DNA of 64,000 nucleotides, from positions 1 to 64,000 of the forward strand of contig DASXOZ010000050.1 of assembly GCA_036493895.1 (NCBI GenBank). Reading direction: 5' to 3'. This document shows positions 51,313-61,062 of this stretch, one piece after another (within the stretch, counting starts at the first letter, position 1; every line of letters begins with the position of its first letter). Made by a program: the position numbers and the translations under genes. A model generated the notes under the pieces. The model had not been told where the DNA came from. It made no database searches and saw nothing but the letters and a program-made list of their open reading frames with translations. The DNA is from Candidatus Binatia bacterium. GTDB taxonomy: Bacteria; Desulfobacterota; Binatia; UBA1149; CAITLU01.

Positions 51313-52817
51313 GGACGGGCCTCTTCCGTCCCCTCGTCTTCCCCGGATCCGTCGAACTCCGGGGTGCCGGTGAGGATCCCCCGGAACTTTCTGAGCGGCG
51401 GCCCGATGTGGATGCCGCCGTCGTCCATCCGGAATTCACGGATCGTCCGTTCGTGCGCACTGCCGCGCTTCTTGACCACGGAAATCGCCTGTCGCACGGC
51501 CCCTCGCGCCTCGAAATAGCGCATGAGCACGACGGTATCGGCCAGGTAGCTCGCATCGACCGGCGACTGCATATGACCACCGATCAGACCCTGGTGCGCA
51601 CTGATCATGACCGTCGCGACGCCCGCGTGGCCGAGATACGCCAGCAACTCATGGAGCTGGATGACGAGGAACCTCTCGCCGGGCATCGCGTTGAGGTAGC
51701 CGTTCAAGCTGTCGATCACGATCACCGCGGCCGATCGCTTCTCTACCGCTTCCCGCACCGCCTGGATGAACGCTCCCGGCGCGAGCTCGGCAGGATCGAC
51801 TTTCTGCAGTGTCAGGCGCCCGGATTTGACGTGGTCTTCCAGGGGCATGCCGAGCCCGGTCGCGCGCATCCGAAGCGTGAGCAGGCTTTCGTCGAAAGAG
51901 AATAGCGCTGCTTTCTGGCCTCGCTCCGCGGCCATCCAGACGAGACGCGTGGCGATCGTGGATTTTCCGGTGCCTGGTGCACCGGCGATGAGCATGCTCG
52001 TTCCCCGCTCGATGCCTCCTCCGAGCAGATGGTCGAGCTCGGCCAGCCCGCTCGACAGCAGCTCGGGGGCCTTGGGCGCAGAATGCTCGCGCGCAACCAG
52101 GCGCGCGAACACCTCGACACCGCCGCGGCGGATCACGTAGTCGTGATAACCGCTGCGAAACGGCACGCCGCGATACTTGACGACGCGCATGCGGCGGCGG
52201 TCGGCGCCGTAGTCGGGATTCATCTGTTCGAGAAGCACTACGCCGTGCGCGATGCTCTGCACCTGGAGATCATGGTCGGTGCTCGTCATGTCGTCCAGAA
52301 GGATCACGGTGCATCGCCGACCGGCGAAGAATTGCTTGAGGGCGAGGATCTGCCGCCGGTATCGCAGCGGATTGCCGGCGAGAAGCCGCAGCTCAGACAG
52401 GGAATCGAAGACAGCGCGCACCGGTTTTTCTCTGTCCACGTCCTCCAGAATCGTTCGGATCGTCTCCCCGAGCTCGATCTCGGATGGATGGAACATCGTG
52501 TACTGCGCGTCGGGCTTCAGGCTGTCCTCCGACGGGATGATCTCGCGGATCGTGACGCCGTCGAGCGACCATCCGTGCGACTCCGCGACGCCCTGCAGCT
52601 CCGCGGCCGATTCGGACAAGGTGATGTAGAGGACCGGCTCGCCCCGGCGGGCGCCTTCGAGCAGGAACTGCATTGCGATCGTCGTCTTTCCGGACCCGGG
52701 AACGCCTTCGACAAGATAGAGCCGATCTTGCGTGAGCCCGCCGCCGAGCACTTCGTCCAGCCCCTGGACGCCGGACGTGACGAAGCTCGAAGCGCTGGCG
52801 GAATCTTGGGCATTCAT
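51309..52817 (-). CDS. KaiC-like double-domain ATPase/kinase
   Basis: A 502-residue RecA-fold protein with two KaiC modules, as in clock KaiC. Walker A: GVPGSGKTT (38-46) and GAPGTGKST (279-287). Walker B: VFDSL near 138 and VIDSL near 369. The first-domain catalytic pair is Ser68-Glu69, the second Asp309-Glu310, where KaiC has Glu-Glu. The position of the phospho-switch Ser431-Thr432 is Ser423-Tyr424 (PVDASYLADTVVLM). No KaiA or KaiB nearby. It is followed, with a 4-bp overlap, by a hybrid kinase. ATG 52815-52817 after AAGGCAGAG. Confidence 0.9.
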   Translation of the reverse strand: MNAQDSASASSFVTSGVQGLDEVLGGGLTQDRLYLVEGVPGSGKTTIAMQFLLEGARRGEPVLYITLSESAAELQGVAESHGWSLDGVTIREIIPSEDSLKPDAQYTMFHPSEIELGETIRTILEDVDREKPVRAVFDSLSELRLLAGNPLRYRRQILALKQFFAGRRCTVILLDDMTSTDHDLQVQSIAHGVVLLEQMNPDYGADRRRMRVVKYRGVPFRSGYHDYVIRRGGVEVFARLVAREHSAPKAPELLSSGLAELDHLLGGGIERGTSMLIAGAPGTGKSTIATRLVWMAAERGQKAALFSFDESLLTLRMRATGLGMPLEDHVKSGRLTLQKVDPAELAPGAFIQAVREAVEKRSAAVIVIDSLNGYLNAMPGERFLVIQLHELLAYLGHAGVATVMISAHQGLIGGHMQSPVDASYLADTVVLMRYFEARGAVRQAISVVKKRGSAHERTIREFRMDDGGIHIGPPLRKFRGILTGTPEFDGSGEDEGTEEARP

Positions 52818-53010
52818 GATCTCTGCCTTTTTGAAGGTGACCACGCAGCGGGGCTCGCACGAAAGGGACCGAAACTATTCCACGAAACCGAAAGGCCCGA
52901 AAGATTCCCGCCTGCCTTCAGGGGGTGCGCACCTGCAGAAGTGAGCATGCGCGTGGGCCCTGCTCGGTACCCCGGCAACGTGCCACCACGGTGAGCAATG
53001 GCGTCCGCAA
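52818..53010. promoter_or_regulatory. Intergenic promoter region upstream of the KaiC-like gene
   Basis: 193 bp between the end of the PAS-GAF hybrid kinase and the KaiC-like start, likely holding the promoter of the KaiC-like/kinase pair. No strong terminator hairpin seen, so read-through from the upstream kinase is possible. Confidence 0.35.
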
Positions 53011-55467
53011 TCAGTGGCCCACTCGTTGCGGCAGCAGCCCACCCAGAATGTTCACGAGAGTGTCGGGATCGACAGGCTTCGGCACATGCGTCGCAAATCC
53101 AGCCGCCAGCGCGCGCTCCCTGTCCTCGTCCCGCGTAAAACCGGTCAGCGCGACAGCCGAGAACGAGTCGCGCGTGCGGGTCTTCTGGATGCGACGCAGC
53201 AGCGAATAGCCGTCCTCCTCGGGCATGCTGAGGTCCGAAACCAGCACGTCCGGTTCCTGCTCCACGAACGCCCTCCACGCGTCGGCCGCGGACGAAGCAG
53301 ACCGGACCGACGCACCACTGACGCGCAGTACCATCGACATCGCGTCGAGGGAATCCACGTCGTCGTCCACGAGCAGGACCTGCACGCCGTCGAGTCGACG
53401 AACGCTGCGGTTCGGCGCCGGTGCCGGCTGCCCGCGCGTCGAAGAGAGCGCCAACTCCGGAATGCGAACCTCGAAAGTCGCGCCTCGGCCGATACCGTCG
53501 CTTCTCGCGCGGACCGTGCCGCCGTGAAGCTCGACCAGTTGCTTGACGATCGCCAGGCCGAGACCAAGTCCGCCATACCGGCGCGTCGACGAGGTGTCCG
53601 CTTGCGTGAAATGCTCGAAGAGCCGCGGCAGGAACGACGGGTCGATGCCATCGCCGGTATCCGACACGGCGACAACCGACTGGTCGCCCTCACGCCGGCA
53701 CTCCAGTGTTACGCGTCCGCCCGATGGCGTGAATTTCATCGCGTTGTCGAGCAGGTTGGCGAAAACCTGATGCAGCCGACCGGTGTCGCCGAGCACGAGA
53801 CCGCAGCCGCCGTCGAGCACCGACAGATCGATGCCCTGCGCGGCCGCGCGCGGCAGGCATTCGTCGGACGCATTGCCGACGATGCCGCCGAGATCGACCG
53901 GCTTTCGATCGAGCTCCACCTTGCCGGCGGCGATCCGCGAGACATCCAGCATGTCGCGCACGAGCTGCAACTGCACGCGGACATTTCTCTCGACCGAATC
54001 CAGGGCGCGCGTCCGTTGCGTTTCGTCGAGCCGACCCTCCCGCAGGAGCGTCAGCCAGTTCAGAATTCCCTGCAGCGGCGAGCGCAGCTCGTGGGAGACC
54101 GTCGCAAGAAATTCATCCTTTGTGCGGTTGGCGTCCTCGGCTGCAGCGCGGGCAAATTCGATGGACTGCTCCATCCTCTTGCGATCGTCGATGTCGACCA
54201 CGGCCGCAACCCAGCCGTCGCAACGTCCCGAGCGATCGAACGTCGGCCGGTACGTTGCCGTGATCCATCGCAACCCGATATTCTTGACGTCGAGCAGCTG
54301 CTCGTAGTGAACGACCTCGCCTTCGAGCACGCGCTCGAAATGAGGACGGAGCTGCTCAAAGGCGTCGCGGCCGAGGATGTCGACGATCGGACGGCCGACG
54401 ATTTCGTCCACCTCCAGCTCCAGCCACTCTGCGTAGGGTTTGCTGACCCAGACGTAGTGGAGATCCCGGCTGCAACGAGTCACCAGTGCCGACATCGTCT
54501 CGGAAATCTGGCGCAGCTGTTCGTCGGCCGCCCGCAGCGACTGCTCGCTGCGCTTGCGTTCGACGTATTCGGCGGCCTGTCGCGCCAGCAGCTCGAGAAG
54601 CACAAAATCCGCGTCGTGTGGACGATGAGGCTGCGAAAAGTGGGTCGAGATCGTGCCGAGCACGTGCCCGGCTGCGCTCTTGAGAGGCGTCGATTGCACA
54701 GCCCGGATACCGGCGGCCAGCACGACCTCCAGAGTCCACGGGTCGGCAAAAACCGGGCTGTCCAGAACGTTCTCGACGACGACCCGAGAGCCCGTCCTCA
54801 GCGCGGCAGTGCAGGCCGAATCGGCGCCGGCACGGACTTCACCGAAGAACTCCACGAAGCGCGGCGGCAGCCCTTTGTGGGCACCGATCCGCAGCACGTT
54901 CGCCGTCTCGTCCAGAATGTGAATGGCCCCCTTTTCGGCGCCCATCACCCACATCGCGGTCTCGAGCATCCTTGCCAGGCACTCCTCGAGCGACGGCCCG
55001 AGCTGCACGAAGTACTCGGACAGTTCGTGGATCCTCGTGAGCGCGTCCGCCCTCTGTCGCAACTCCGTCGTTTCGACGAAGTAACACGCGACTGCGAAGT
55101 CGCCGTCGGGAAGCAGGATGCGGTGAATCTCCCACTCGTAGGATTCGACGTCCTCGAGATCGACGCGAGTCCACGTCGAGCGTTGCGAATGATACGGCTG
55201 ACCAGTCTCCAGGGTACAACGGAAATGCGAGACGAGCTCGCGAGCCGTCGGCTCCGGGAACAGGATCCGCATCGCGTCCAACAGCTCGCATCCGATCACC
55301 GGTCGAACATTGCGGAATATCCCGTTCCTGGATCGCGCGTCCATGTGGACGATGCGAAGGGAGGAATCGACGACGGCCATGCCGAACGGCGAATGCTCGA
55401 TCACGCTCCGCAGCGCTCCATGCGTCAGCGCGTCGGTTTCCTCCGTTCGCACGATCGGATTGGCCAT
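53011..55467 (-). CDS. PAS-GAF-PAS hybrid histidine kinase with C-terminal receiver
   Basis: An 818-residue cytoplasmic sensor. PAS about residues 20-130 (VIEHSPFGMAVVDSSLRIVH), GAF ~150-310 (MLETAMWVMGAEKGAIHILD), PAS ~320-430 (WVSKPYAEWLELEVDEIVGR). Phospho-acceptor His459 in VSHELRSPLQGILNWLTLLR. ATPase motifs NLLDNAMKFTPSGG and GLGLGL. The receiver Asp is in VLVSDLSMPEEDGY. It lies 193 bp upstream of the KaiC-like gene on the same strand and is likely part of the same signalling block. No DNA-binding output. Confidence 0.9.
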   Translation of the reverse strand: MANPIVRTEETDALTHGALRSVIEHSPFGMAVVDSSLRIVHMDARSRNGIFRNVRPVIGCELLDAMRILFPEPTARELVSHFRCTLETGQPYHSQRSTWTRVDLEDVESYEWEIHRILLPDGDFAVACYFVETTELRQRADALTRIHELSEYFVQLGPSLEECLARMLETAMWVMGAEKGAIHILDETANVLRIGAHKGLPPRFVEFFGEVRAGADSACTAALRTGSRVVVENVLDSPVFADPWTLEVVLAAGIRAVQSTPLKSAAGHVLGTISTHFSQPHRPHDADFVLLELLARQAAEYVERKRSEQSLRAADEQLRQISETMSALVTRCSRDLHYVWVSKPYAEWLELEVDEIVGRPIVDILGRDAFEQLRPHFERVLEGEVVHYEQLLDVKNIGLRWITATYRPTFDRSGRCDGWVAAVVDIDDRKRMEQSIEFARAAAEDANRTKDEFLATVSHELRSPLQGILNWLTLLREGRLDETQRTRALDSVERNVRVQLQLVRDMLDVSRIAAGKVELDRKPVDLGGIVGNASDECLPRAAAQGIDLSVLDGGCGLVLGDTGRLHQVFANLLDNAMKFTPSGGRVTLECRREGDQSVVAVSDTGDGIDPSFLPRLFEHFTQADTSSTRRYGGLGLGLAIVKQLVELHGGTVRARSDGIGRGATFEVRIPELALSSTRGQPAPAPNRSVRRLDGVQVLLVDDDVDSLDAMSMVLRVSGASVRSASSAADAWRAFVEQEPDVLVSDLSMPEEDGYSLLRRIQKTRTRDSFSAVALTGFTRDEDRERALAAGFATHVPKPVDPDTLVNILGGLLPQRVGH

Positions 55468-55762
55468 GTGCTACCTGTCCTGCGGGCAGAAGCTGGACGG
55501 GATCATCCCCGAGCGGTTTTCGAATCCGCAGAGTCCCGGGCTTTTACCGCAACAGCGTCGCTTTGACAGCCCCGCGCACCGCTCTCTCGGGTATCTTTGT
55601 AACTCGGATCACAACCCTGGTCTCCAACTCATGGCCGCCTTGGTGGGTGGCCCTGAAGGGCAGCTATGCGATTCGTTCGCCCTCCTCTGAGACGTCGGCG
55701 GGACGTCCTCTTTGCGAGCGCGGAGCGCGGGGGCTTGCTCCATCGAGGCCCCCGGGCCCCGT
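55468..55762. other. Intergenic, possible GC-rich hairpin
   Basis: 295 bp between two minus-strand genes. GGGGGC near 55729 and GCCCCC near 55746 could form a stem just after the DUF6351 gene, but there is no T-run, so it is a weak candidate terminator. No gene. Confidence 0.3.
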
Positions 55763-58354
55763 CTACTGCGACACCGGCGGATCGCCCAGCGGCATCCCCC
55801 CATAGAGCACACCGCCGTTTCCATCCTGGTAGGTTTGCCACGGGATCGTTCCCTGCTGATCGACGCCAGGCTTGGTGAAGTCGCAGACACCGTCCGAAAA
55901 CAGTGCCTGCAGTTGCGCCCACTGGGCGTCGGTCAGTGCAACGAGCCCGTAGTTGTCGCCGCGGTCGAGCGGCCGCAGCTGGCATTTGTTGGTGTCGGTC
56001 GTGATCGCATCGCCGGCTACGGTTCGCGGCGTGCCGTACGTCGCGACGACTGCCTGGCCGCAGAGATCGTCGAGCAGTTTCTGTCCCGCGCCGTCGTAGC
56101 AGCGGTCCGTGAGATCGGAAGGCTTGTCGTCCAGGACCTTCTGCGCAATCGGTTTGGAGGAGCCGTCCTGTTCGATGACAGCGAGCCAGCGGTCCATCGC
56201 GATGAAACTGTTCTTGGTGCACTCCGCATCGCCGAGCAGCGCCACCGGGCCCTCCCAGATGAGCTGGTTGCCGTGTCCTCCGTGCTCGCGGTCCAGGCGC
56301 GCGCGAATCGCGAACGCACGATAGGCATCATGGAACGCTCCGGGATCGGGGCCGCGGCAATCAATGATGGGGGTACGGTCGAGGTTGTTGGTCTCATTGA
56401 CGAGGCCGGTGCGATACGCGTTGGCGAGCGCCGGCCGGGTCGCGGCAATGCGAGCCGCAGTGGGATTGATGTCGACGTCCAGGCCGCCGATCTTCTGGTT
56501 GAGATCGAGAAACTGTGCGGCGGTGATGGTGCCCTGTTGCAGCGCGCCGAGGCCGTACTGCACGCCGACGTTGTCGATCGGAACCCCGGCAAAACCGTGA
56601 CCGAGCGCCTGCTCGTTGGCCGACCAGTCGGACGGGGGCCGCGGCCCGAACAGGTTGATCGCCGCGTCCTGGATGTCGCAGCGTACGCCGCCCGGGTTGG
56701 TCTGGGGATCGTAACGCTCTTCGGCGCTGACTCCGGCGCAGGCATCGGTGGGAACCGCCACGTGGAACTGCGCCTGGTCGCTGACTTCCGAGTTGACGAT
56801 GGTGATGTGTCCCTGCACGTCGGACATCTGGTTCGGCGTCCACGCGATGCCGGTGCCCCATTTGGTCGGATCGGTGAAGTACGCGAGCGTGAGGTGGTAG
56901 TCGAGGAACTGGGTCGCCGTGCCCCACGCGTCGGGGAATGAGCAGGTCGGGAGGATTCCGTCATAGAATCCCGGGTACGCGTTGGCGATCCATTGCGCGG
57001 CAAGCGATCCGCCCGAGCAGCCCGAGCCGATCATGTAGCGAACCTCGCCGAGCTCTTCGATCAGGCGTTCCTTCGCCATGATGAGCGACTCGGCCTGCAC
57101 GGCGACGTTGCAATTGTGTCCGCTGTTGTCGAGCGCCGTGGACATCGTCGCGAAACCCTCGCCGAGCGCGTACTCCGCGGTCGAAGCCGGATCGGCAACG
57201 GTGCCGCCGGTCGTCGTATCGGGCGCCGTTCCCGTCTGGTGGTCCACTCCGCACGATGCGCCGTGCACGACGAGAACCTTGTGGTTCCACTGCGGCTGCG
57301 GATCCCACGGCGTCCACGGCTGTCCGGGCTGGAACAGCGTGGAAATCTGGTACTGGTCGCGATCCTGGTAACCGTTCTCGACACGCACGATGAAAGGAAC
57401 GGTGACGCCTTGGTCCGTCGTCGTCTGGGCTACATCGGTCGGAGGATTGTTCGGGTCGTATGCCTGGAAACCCGTCGCCGCCGGGCTGGTGGACTTGTAG
57501 ACGTACGTGTAGACCGGCGGCTGGTTGCACTGCGCGTCGACGGCGCCGGACTGGCAAATCCACGGCAGGATCTGCGGACCCGAGAGCAGCGGCCCGCCGT
57601 TTGGATGATCAGTGATCGTCAGCTGGCGCCGCACGTTGCCGATGTGCGCCGAAACCACGTTCGCACCGAGCTGGAGACCGCTCAGCAGGCCCATGTAGCG
57701 GCCGTTGTCGCGACGCGGGAACTGGTCGGTCACGTCCCGTCCGTCCACGTCCACCGTGACGTTCGAAGGATCCGTGCCGGGTGGAACCACGATCTCCACC
57801 AGGGCGTCACCGGCGCTCACGAGATCGGCGCGATTCGACAGCACGCGGATCTCGCTTGCGACGCAGCTCGGGCCATTGCCGGGCACGGCGTCACAGGTGC
57901 TCGCGCACGCGCTGACGGCGCCGCCGAGCGCCTCGCACCGGGACGCATCTTTCATCGTGCGGCACCGGGTCCCGCTGCTCGTGTTCACGCAGCAGGTAAC
58001 GGCGTCGGGCCTGCCGCAAGTGGTGCGCGATTCGCACCGCTCGACGAACGGAAGGCAGCTCTTGTCGGTAAGTGCGGCGCTCGCCTGCGCGGCTGCGCAT
58101 CGCACATAGTCGCCGCGTCGCGACGCGCCGGCGCAGTCGCACGCCGAGGCTACTGCCGCCCGAGCATTGGCAATGTCGCTGCGGCCGGGCTCGCTCGCGG
58201 GGTCGCACGCATGACTCGGCACGACGCCGACGGCCATGACGAGCACAGCCGCGGCCAGCGCGAGACGAGGAAGAGCGAACCCTGCGTGCCCATCGGGTCC
58301 ATCGGGCCCATAGAGCCCATGGAGAAAGAACGGAAGACGGTGGAGTCGATGCAC
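55763..58354 (-). CDS. Large exported DUF6351 family protein
   Basis: An 863-residue exported protein. Start GTG 58352-58354 after AAGGAGAATGTC; a further-upstream start would add 28 residues. The signal region (PRLALAAAVLVMAVGVVPSH AC) is followed by a Cys-rich N-terminal part (residues ~60-180). An alpha/beta-hydrolase-like body carries GSGCSGGSLAAQWIANAYPG FYDGILPTC, with Ser in a GxSGG-like nucleophile elbow. DUF6351 proteins are annotated as esterase/tannase-like. An Asp (LLGDAEC) and a His (REHGGHGN) are further triad candidates. Confidence 0.78.
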   Translation of the reverse strand: MHRLHRLPFFLHGLYGPDGPDGHAGFALPRLALAAAVLVMAVGVVPSHACDPASEPGRSDIANARAAVASACDCAGASRRGDYVRCAAAQASAALTDKSCLPFVERCESRTTCGRPDAVTCCVNTSSGTRCRTMKDASRCEALGGAVSACASTCDAVPGNGPSCVASEIRVLSNRADLVSAGDALVEIVVPPGTDPSNVTVDVDGRDVTDQFPRRDNGRYMGLLSGLQLGANVVSAHIGNVRRQLTITDHPNGGPLLSGPQILPWICQSGAVDAQCNQPPVYTYVYKSTSPAATGFQAYDPNNPPTDVAQTTTDQGVTVPFIVRVENGYQDRDQYQISTLFQPGQPWTPWDPQPQWNHKVLVVHGASCGVDHQTGTAPDTTTGGTVADPASTAEYALGEGFATMSTALDNSGHNCNVAVQAESLIMAKERLIEELGEVRYMIGSGCSGGSLAAQWIANAYPGFYDGILPTCSFPDAWGTATQFLDYHLTLAYFTDPTKWGTGIAWTPNQMSDVQGHITIVNSEVSDQAQFHVAVPTDACAGVSAEERYDPQTNPGGVRCDIQDAAINLFGPRPPSDWSANEQALGHGFAGVPIDNVGVQYGLGALQQGTITAAQFLDLNQKIGGLDVDINPTAARIAATRPALANAYRTGLVNETNNLDRTPIIDCRGPDPGAFHDAYRAFAIRARLDREHGGHGNQLIWEGPVALLGDAECTKNSFIAMDRWLAVIEQDGSSKPIAQKVLDDKPSDLTDRCYDGAGQKLLDDLCGQAVVATYGTPRTVAGDAITTDTNKCQLRPLDRGDNYGLVALTDAQWAQLQALFSDGVCDFTKPGVDQQGTIPWQTYQDGNGGVLYGGMPLGDPPVSQ

Positions 58355-58667
58355 GACATTCTCCTTCGCGTGCACGCAAGGCGTTCGGTCACAGGTCCGC
58401 TGCCGGCCCGGCCTTGCGTTCAAACTCCCCCAACCCAACGGGAGACCCGAAGAGTTACCTACGGGCCAGTAAGTAGTGGTAGCGCTCCCTACATTCTATA
58501 GCGAGACCCCTGCACGATTTTGGACCCGCCCGGGTGGGTGCCCCCGACCGCTCGTCCGCGAAGCGCGGGTGCCCGCTACTCCATGCCGACTGCCGAAACC
58601 TGATCCGGCAGAGCGCCGCCTGTTGGAGCGAAGTCGAGTCGAGCTTCATGGCCGAGAAGAGGGATCC
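58355..58667. other. Intergenic, no gene seen
   Basis: 313 bp holding the promoter for the DUF6351 gene. A possible -10-like TATAGAAT lies on the minus strand near 58494. No clear gene or terminator. A 102-codon frame on the plus strand here is antisense to the next gene and looks spurious. Confidence 0.35.
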
Positions 58668-59210
58668 TCAGCGCGATGCCGGATTGGATCGCCCCGAAAA
58701 CCGGCGCAGAAAAAATCCGGCAGCCAGCGACGGCATCCAGATCCACGCGATCTCGTTCTTCAGGACCTCGAGTCCCCGCAATGAAAAGAAGGCGACGCCG
58801 ATCGGCGAGACCTCGATCGGCGTCCAGGGGAAGAAGTAGCGAGTCCGGTCGAACGGCGAGAAGAACGCCACGCCCAGGCCGCCATTGGTGAAGGCGTCGA
58901 GCACACCGTGCGAAGCTGCGACGACGATCAGGATCGCAGCGAGCGTCAGGCCGTCCTTGTTCCAACGAGGTCGCAGTCGCGCAGCAGCGAGCGCGCCGGC
59001 CACTCCTGCAAACAGCAGCGAGTGCGTGATCCCGCGATGGCCCCACAGGGAGTCGTAGCGCACGCCGAACGCGAAGCCGGCGACGTCAATGTCGGGAAAG
59101 ACTGCGCAGAGCACGGCCAGATACCAGAAACGCCAGTCGGAGCGCTGGTGGTCCGGTGCGGCCTGGCCGATGGCGCATGCAGCGACTGCGTGGGAAAAAA
59201 CGCTTGCCAT
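58668..59210 (-). CDS. DUF457 membrane protein (YdjM/LexA-regulated type)
   Basis: A 180-residue protein with four to five helices. The family's metal-ligand pattern is present: SVFSHAVAACAIGQ, AVFPDIDVAGF, RGITHSLLFAG and SHGVLDAFTNGGLGVAFFSP. Such proteins are called membrane-bound metal-dependent hydrolases, a label never well tested. ATG 59208-59210. Divergent from the next gene. Confidence 0.85.
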   Translation of the reverse strand: MASVFSHAVAACAIGQAAPDHQRSDWRFWYLAVLCAVFPDIDVAGFAFGVRYDSLWGHRGITHSLLFAGVAGALAAARLRPRWNKDGLTLAAILIVVAASHGVLDAFTNGGLGVAFFSPFDRTRYFFPWTPIEVSPIGVAFFSLRGLEVLKNEIAWIWMPSLAAGFFLRRFSGRSNPASR

Positions 59211-59386
59211 GCCGTAAGACGGTCTCTCCTATCACATCGGCTGCGGCCTTCGCGCCGCCGGTCACAGCGGTCGCTGCCCCTCGTCTCCGGCTCGGAACCC
59301 GCAGCGTCCAGCCGACAGGACTTCGGTGGTGTTTCCCGTTTGCCGGTCGTAGCTTCCGCGACCATTCCCGAGCCAAGGAGCCGTCC

Positions 59387-59950
59387 ATGACCACGCGCCT
59401 GTCCAAGGAAGAATGCACGCTCTACAGCGGCGCCGCGCAGGGCACCGAGGCCGAGTTCGGCGCTGCCGCCGAACGTCACGGCGTCGAAGAGGTCAACTTC
59501 ACGTTCCATGGACACAGCGATGCGCGCACGCGCGGCCTCCACGTGTTGACGCATGCCGAGCTCAAGCGCGGCGACGTGAGCCTTTCCTACGTCAGCAAGC
59601 TCATGCACCGCAGCTACCACGACACGCCGCTGTTCCGGAAGGTGCTGCAGACCGTCTGGCACCAGGTCAACAGCGGCCAGGAAGTCTATGTCGTCGGCAA
59701 GATCATGGACGACGGCACCGTCAAGGGCGGAACCGGCTGGGGCGCCGAGTTCGCCAAGCTCTGCAACAAGCCGCTGTTCGTCTTCGACCAGGACAAGGCG
59801 CACTGGCTGCGCTGGAACGACGAGGCGTGGAAGGAAATTGCCGACCCCGTCATCGAGCATTCGCAGTTTACCGGCACGGGCACCCGGTTTCTCAACGACG
59901 ACGGCCGGCGGGCAATCGAAGACCTGTTCCGCAGGACGTTCGGAGGCTAG
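59387..59950 (+). CDS. Cytoplasmic protein, possibly SLOG/Rossmann-like
   Basis: A 187-residue protein (AAERHGVEEVNFTFHGHSDA, YVVGKIMDDGTVKGGTGWGA EFAKLCNKPLFVFDQDKAHW). The glycine-rich GGTGWG loop followed by a predicted strand recalls nucleotide-binding SLOG-type proteins, but I cannot confirm it. The His-containing HVLTHAELKRGD segment is unexplained. AAGGAG precedes ATG 59387. It is 7 bp from the cytochrome c peroxidase gene and probably co-transcribed. Confidence 0.5.
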   Translation: MTTRLSKEECTLYSGAAQGTEAEFGAAAERHGVEEVNFTFHGHSDARTRGLHVLTHAELKRGDVSLSYVSKLMHRSYHDTPLFRKVLQTVWHQVNSGQEVYVVGKIMDDGTVKGGTGWGAEFAKLCNKPLFVFDQDKAHWLRWNDEAWKEIADPVIEHSQFTGTGTRFLNDDGRRAIEDLFRRTFGG

Positions 59951-59957
59951 CCCCGAC

Positions 59958-61010
59958 ATGCGAAATCTCTTCTCGCGGCTGCTGCCCGTTGCGTTTGTCC
60001 TGGCCGTCCCGGTACCCGCGCTTGCCGTCACTGCACCGTGGCCGCCGCTGCCGACAGAAGCGCCTGCACCCGCCGACAATCCGACGACCCCTGCCAAGGT
60101 CGAGCTCGGCAAGAAGCTCTTTTTCGATCCCCGCGTCTCCGTCGACGGCACCGTCTCGTGCAACTCGTGCCACAACGTCATGGAAGCCGGCGTCGATGAT
60201 CGCCCGCAGTCGGGCGGAGTGCGCGGGCAGCGCGGCGCGCGTTCGTCACCGACGGTTTACAACGCCGCGTTCCTTTCGGTGCAGTTCTGGGACGGGCGGG
60301 CCCCCTCGCTCGAAGAGCAGGCCAAGGGTCCGATCGTCAATCCGGTCGAGATGGGAATGAAAGACCACGCGGCCGTGACCGGCCGCATCGCTGCAATTCC
60401 TGCCTACTTCTCCGAGTTCGAGTCGGTGTTCGGCAAGGATGGCCTGACCATCGACAATTTCGCCAGGGCGATCGCCGCGTACGAGCGCACGCTGATCACG
60501 CCCGACTCCGCTTACGACCGCTACGCCCGCGGCGACGAAAGCGCGCTGAGCGAGCAGCAGAAGCGAGGCATGCAGACGGTACTCGCGACGGGCTGCACCG
60601 CGTGCCACTCCGGCGTCGACTTTGCGGGCCCACCGCTTCCGCCGGGACAGGGTTTCTACCAGAAGGTTCCCCTCATTCCCGGCAGCCAGTACGAGACCAA
60701 GTACGACCTGACGAGCGACATCGGGCGCGAGCAGGCCACGAAGAACCCTGCCGACCACAACATGTGGCGCGTCCCGTCGTGGCGAAACATCGCGCTGACG
60801 GCGCCGTACTTTCACAACGGCTCGGTCGCGACGCTCGACGAAGCCGTGCGGGTCATGGCGAAAATCCAGCTCGGCAAAGACCTCGACGAACAGCAGGTGG
60901 CCGACATCGTCTCTTTCCTCGAGTCGCTGACCGGGAAATTCCCGGAGCAGACGATGCCGCGCCTGCCGTCGGTCGAGGCGAAGACGGTCGTGCCGGTGGA
61001 TCCAAAGTAG
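59958..61010 (+). CDS. Di-haem cytochrome c peroxidase
   Basis: A 350-residue periplasmic enzyme that reduces hydrogen peroxide with electrons from cytochrome c. Signal peptide (LLPVAFVLAVPVPALAVTAP), first haem site CNSCHNVMEAG, second CTACHSGVDFAG. Family landmarks are RGQRGARSSPTVYNAAF and MWRVPSWRNIALTAPYFHNG. Length is normal. ATG 59958. Context with the preceding unknown gene suggests an oxidative-stress operon. Confidence 0.92.
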   Translation: MRNLFSRLLPVAFVLAVPVPALAVTAPWPPLPTEAPAPADNPTTPAKVELGKKLFFDPRVSVDGTVSCNSCHNVMEAGVDDRPQSGGVRGQRGARSSPTVYNAAFLSVQFWDGRAPSLEEQAKGPIVNPVEMGMKDHAAVTGRIAAIPAYFSEFESVFGKDGLTIDNFARAIAAYERTLITPDSAYDRYARGDESALSEQQKRGMQTVLATGCTACHSGVDFAGPPLPPGQGFYQKVPLIPGSQYETKYDLTSDIGREQATKNPADHNMWRVPSWRNIALTAPYFHNGSVATLDEAVRVMAKIQLGKDLDEQQVADIVSFLESLTGKFPEQTMPRLPSVEAKTVVPVDPK

Positions 61011-61062
61011 GAACGGTCGGCTCTAAATCGCGCATTCGGCGCGAACCACGGAGCAACGGGAC

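Noticed and set aside
51048..55566. Long plus-strand frames opposite the KaiC and kinase genes
   Set aside because: Arg/Ala-rich reverse-frame shadows that are usual at high GC; no domain content.
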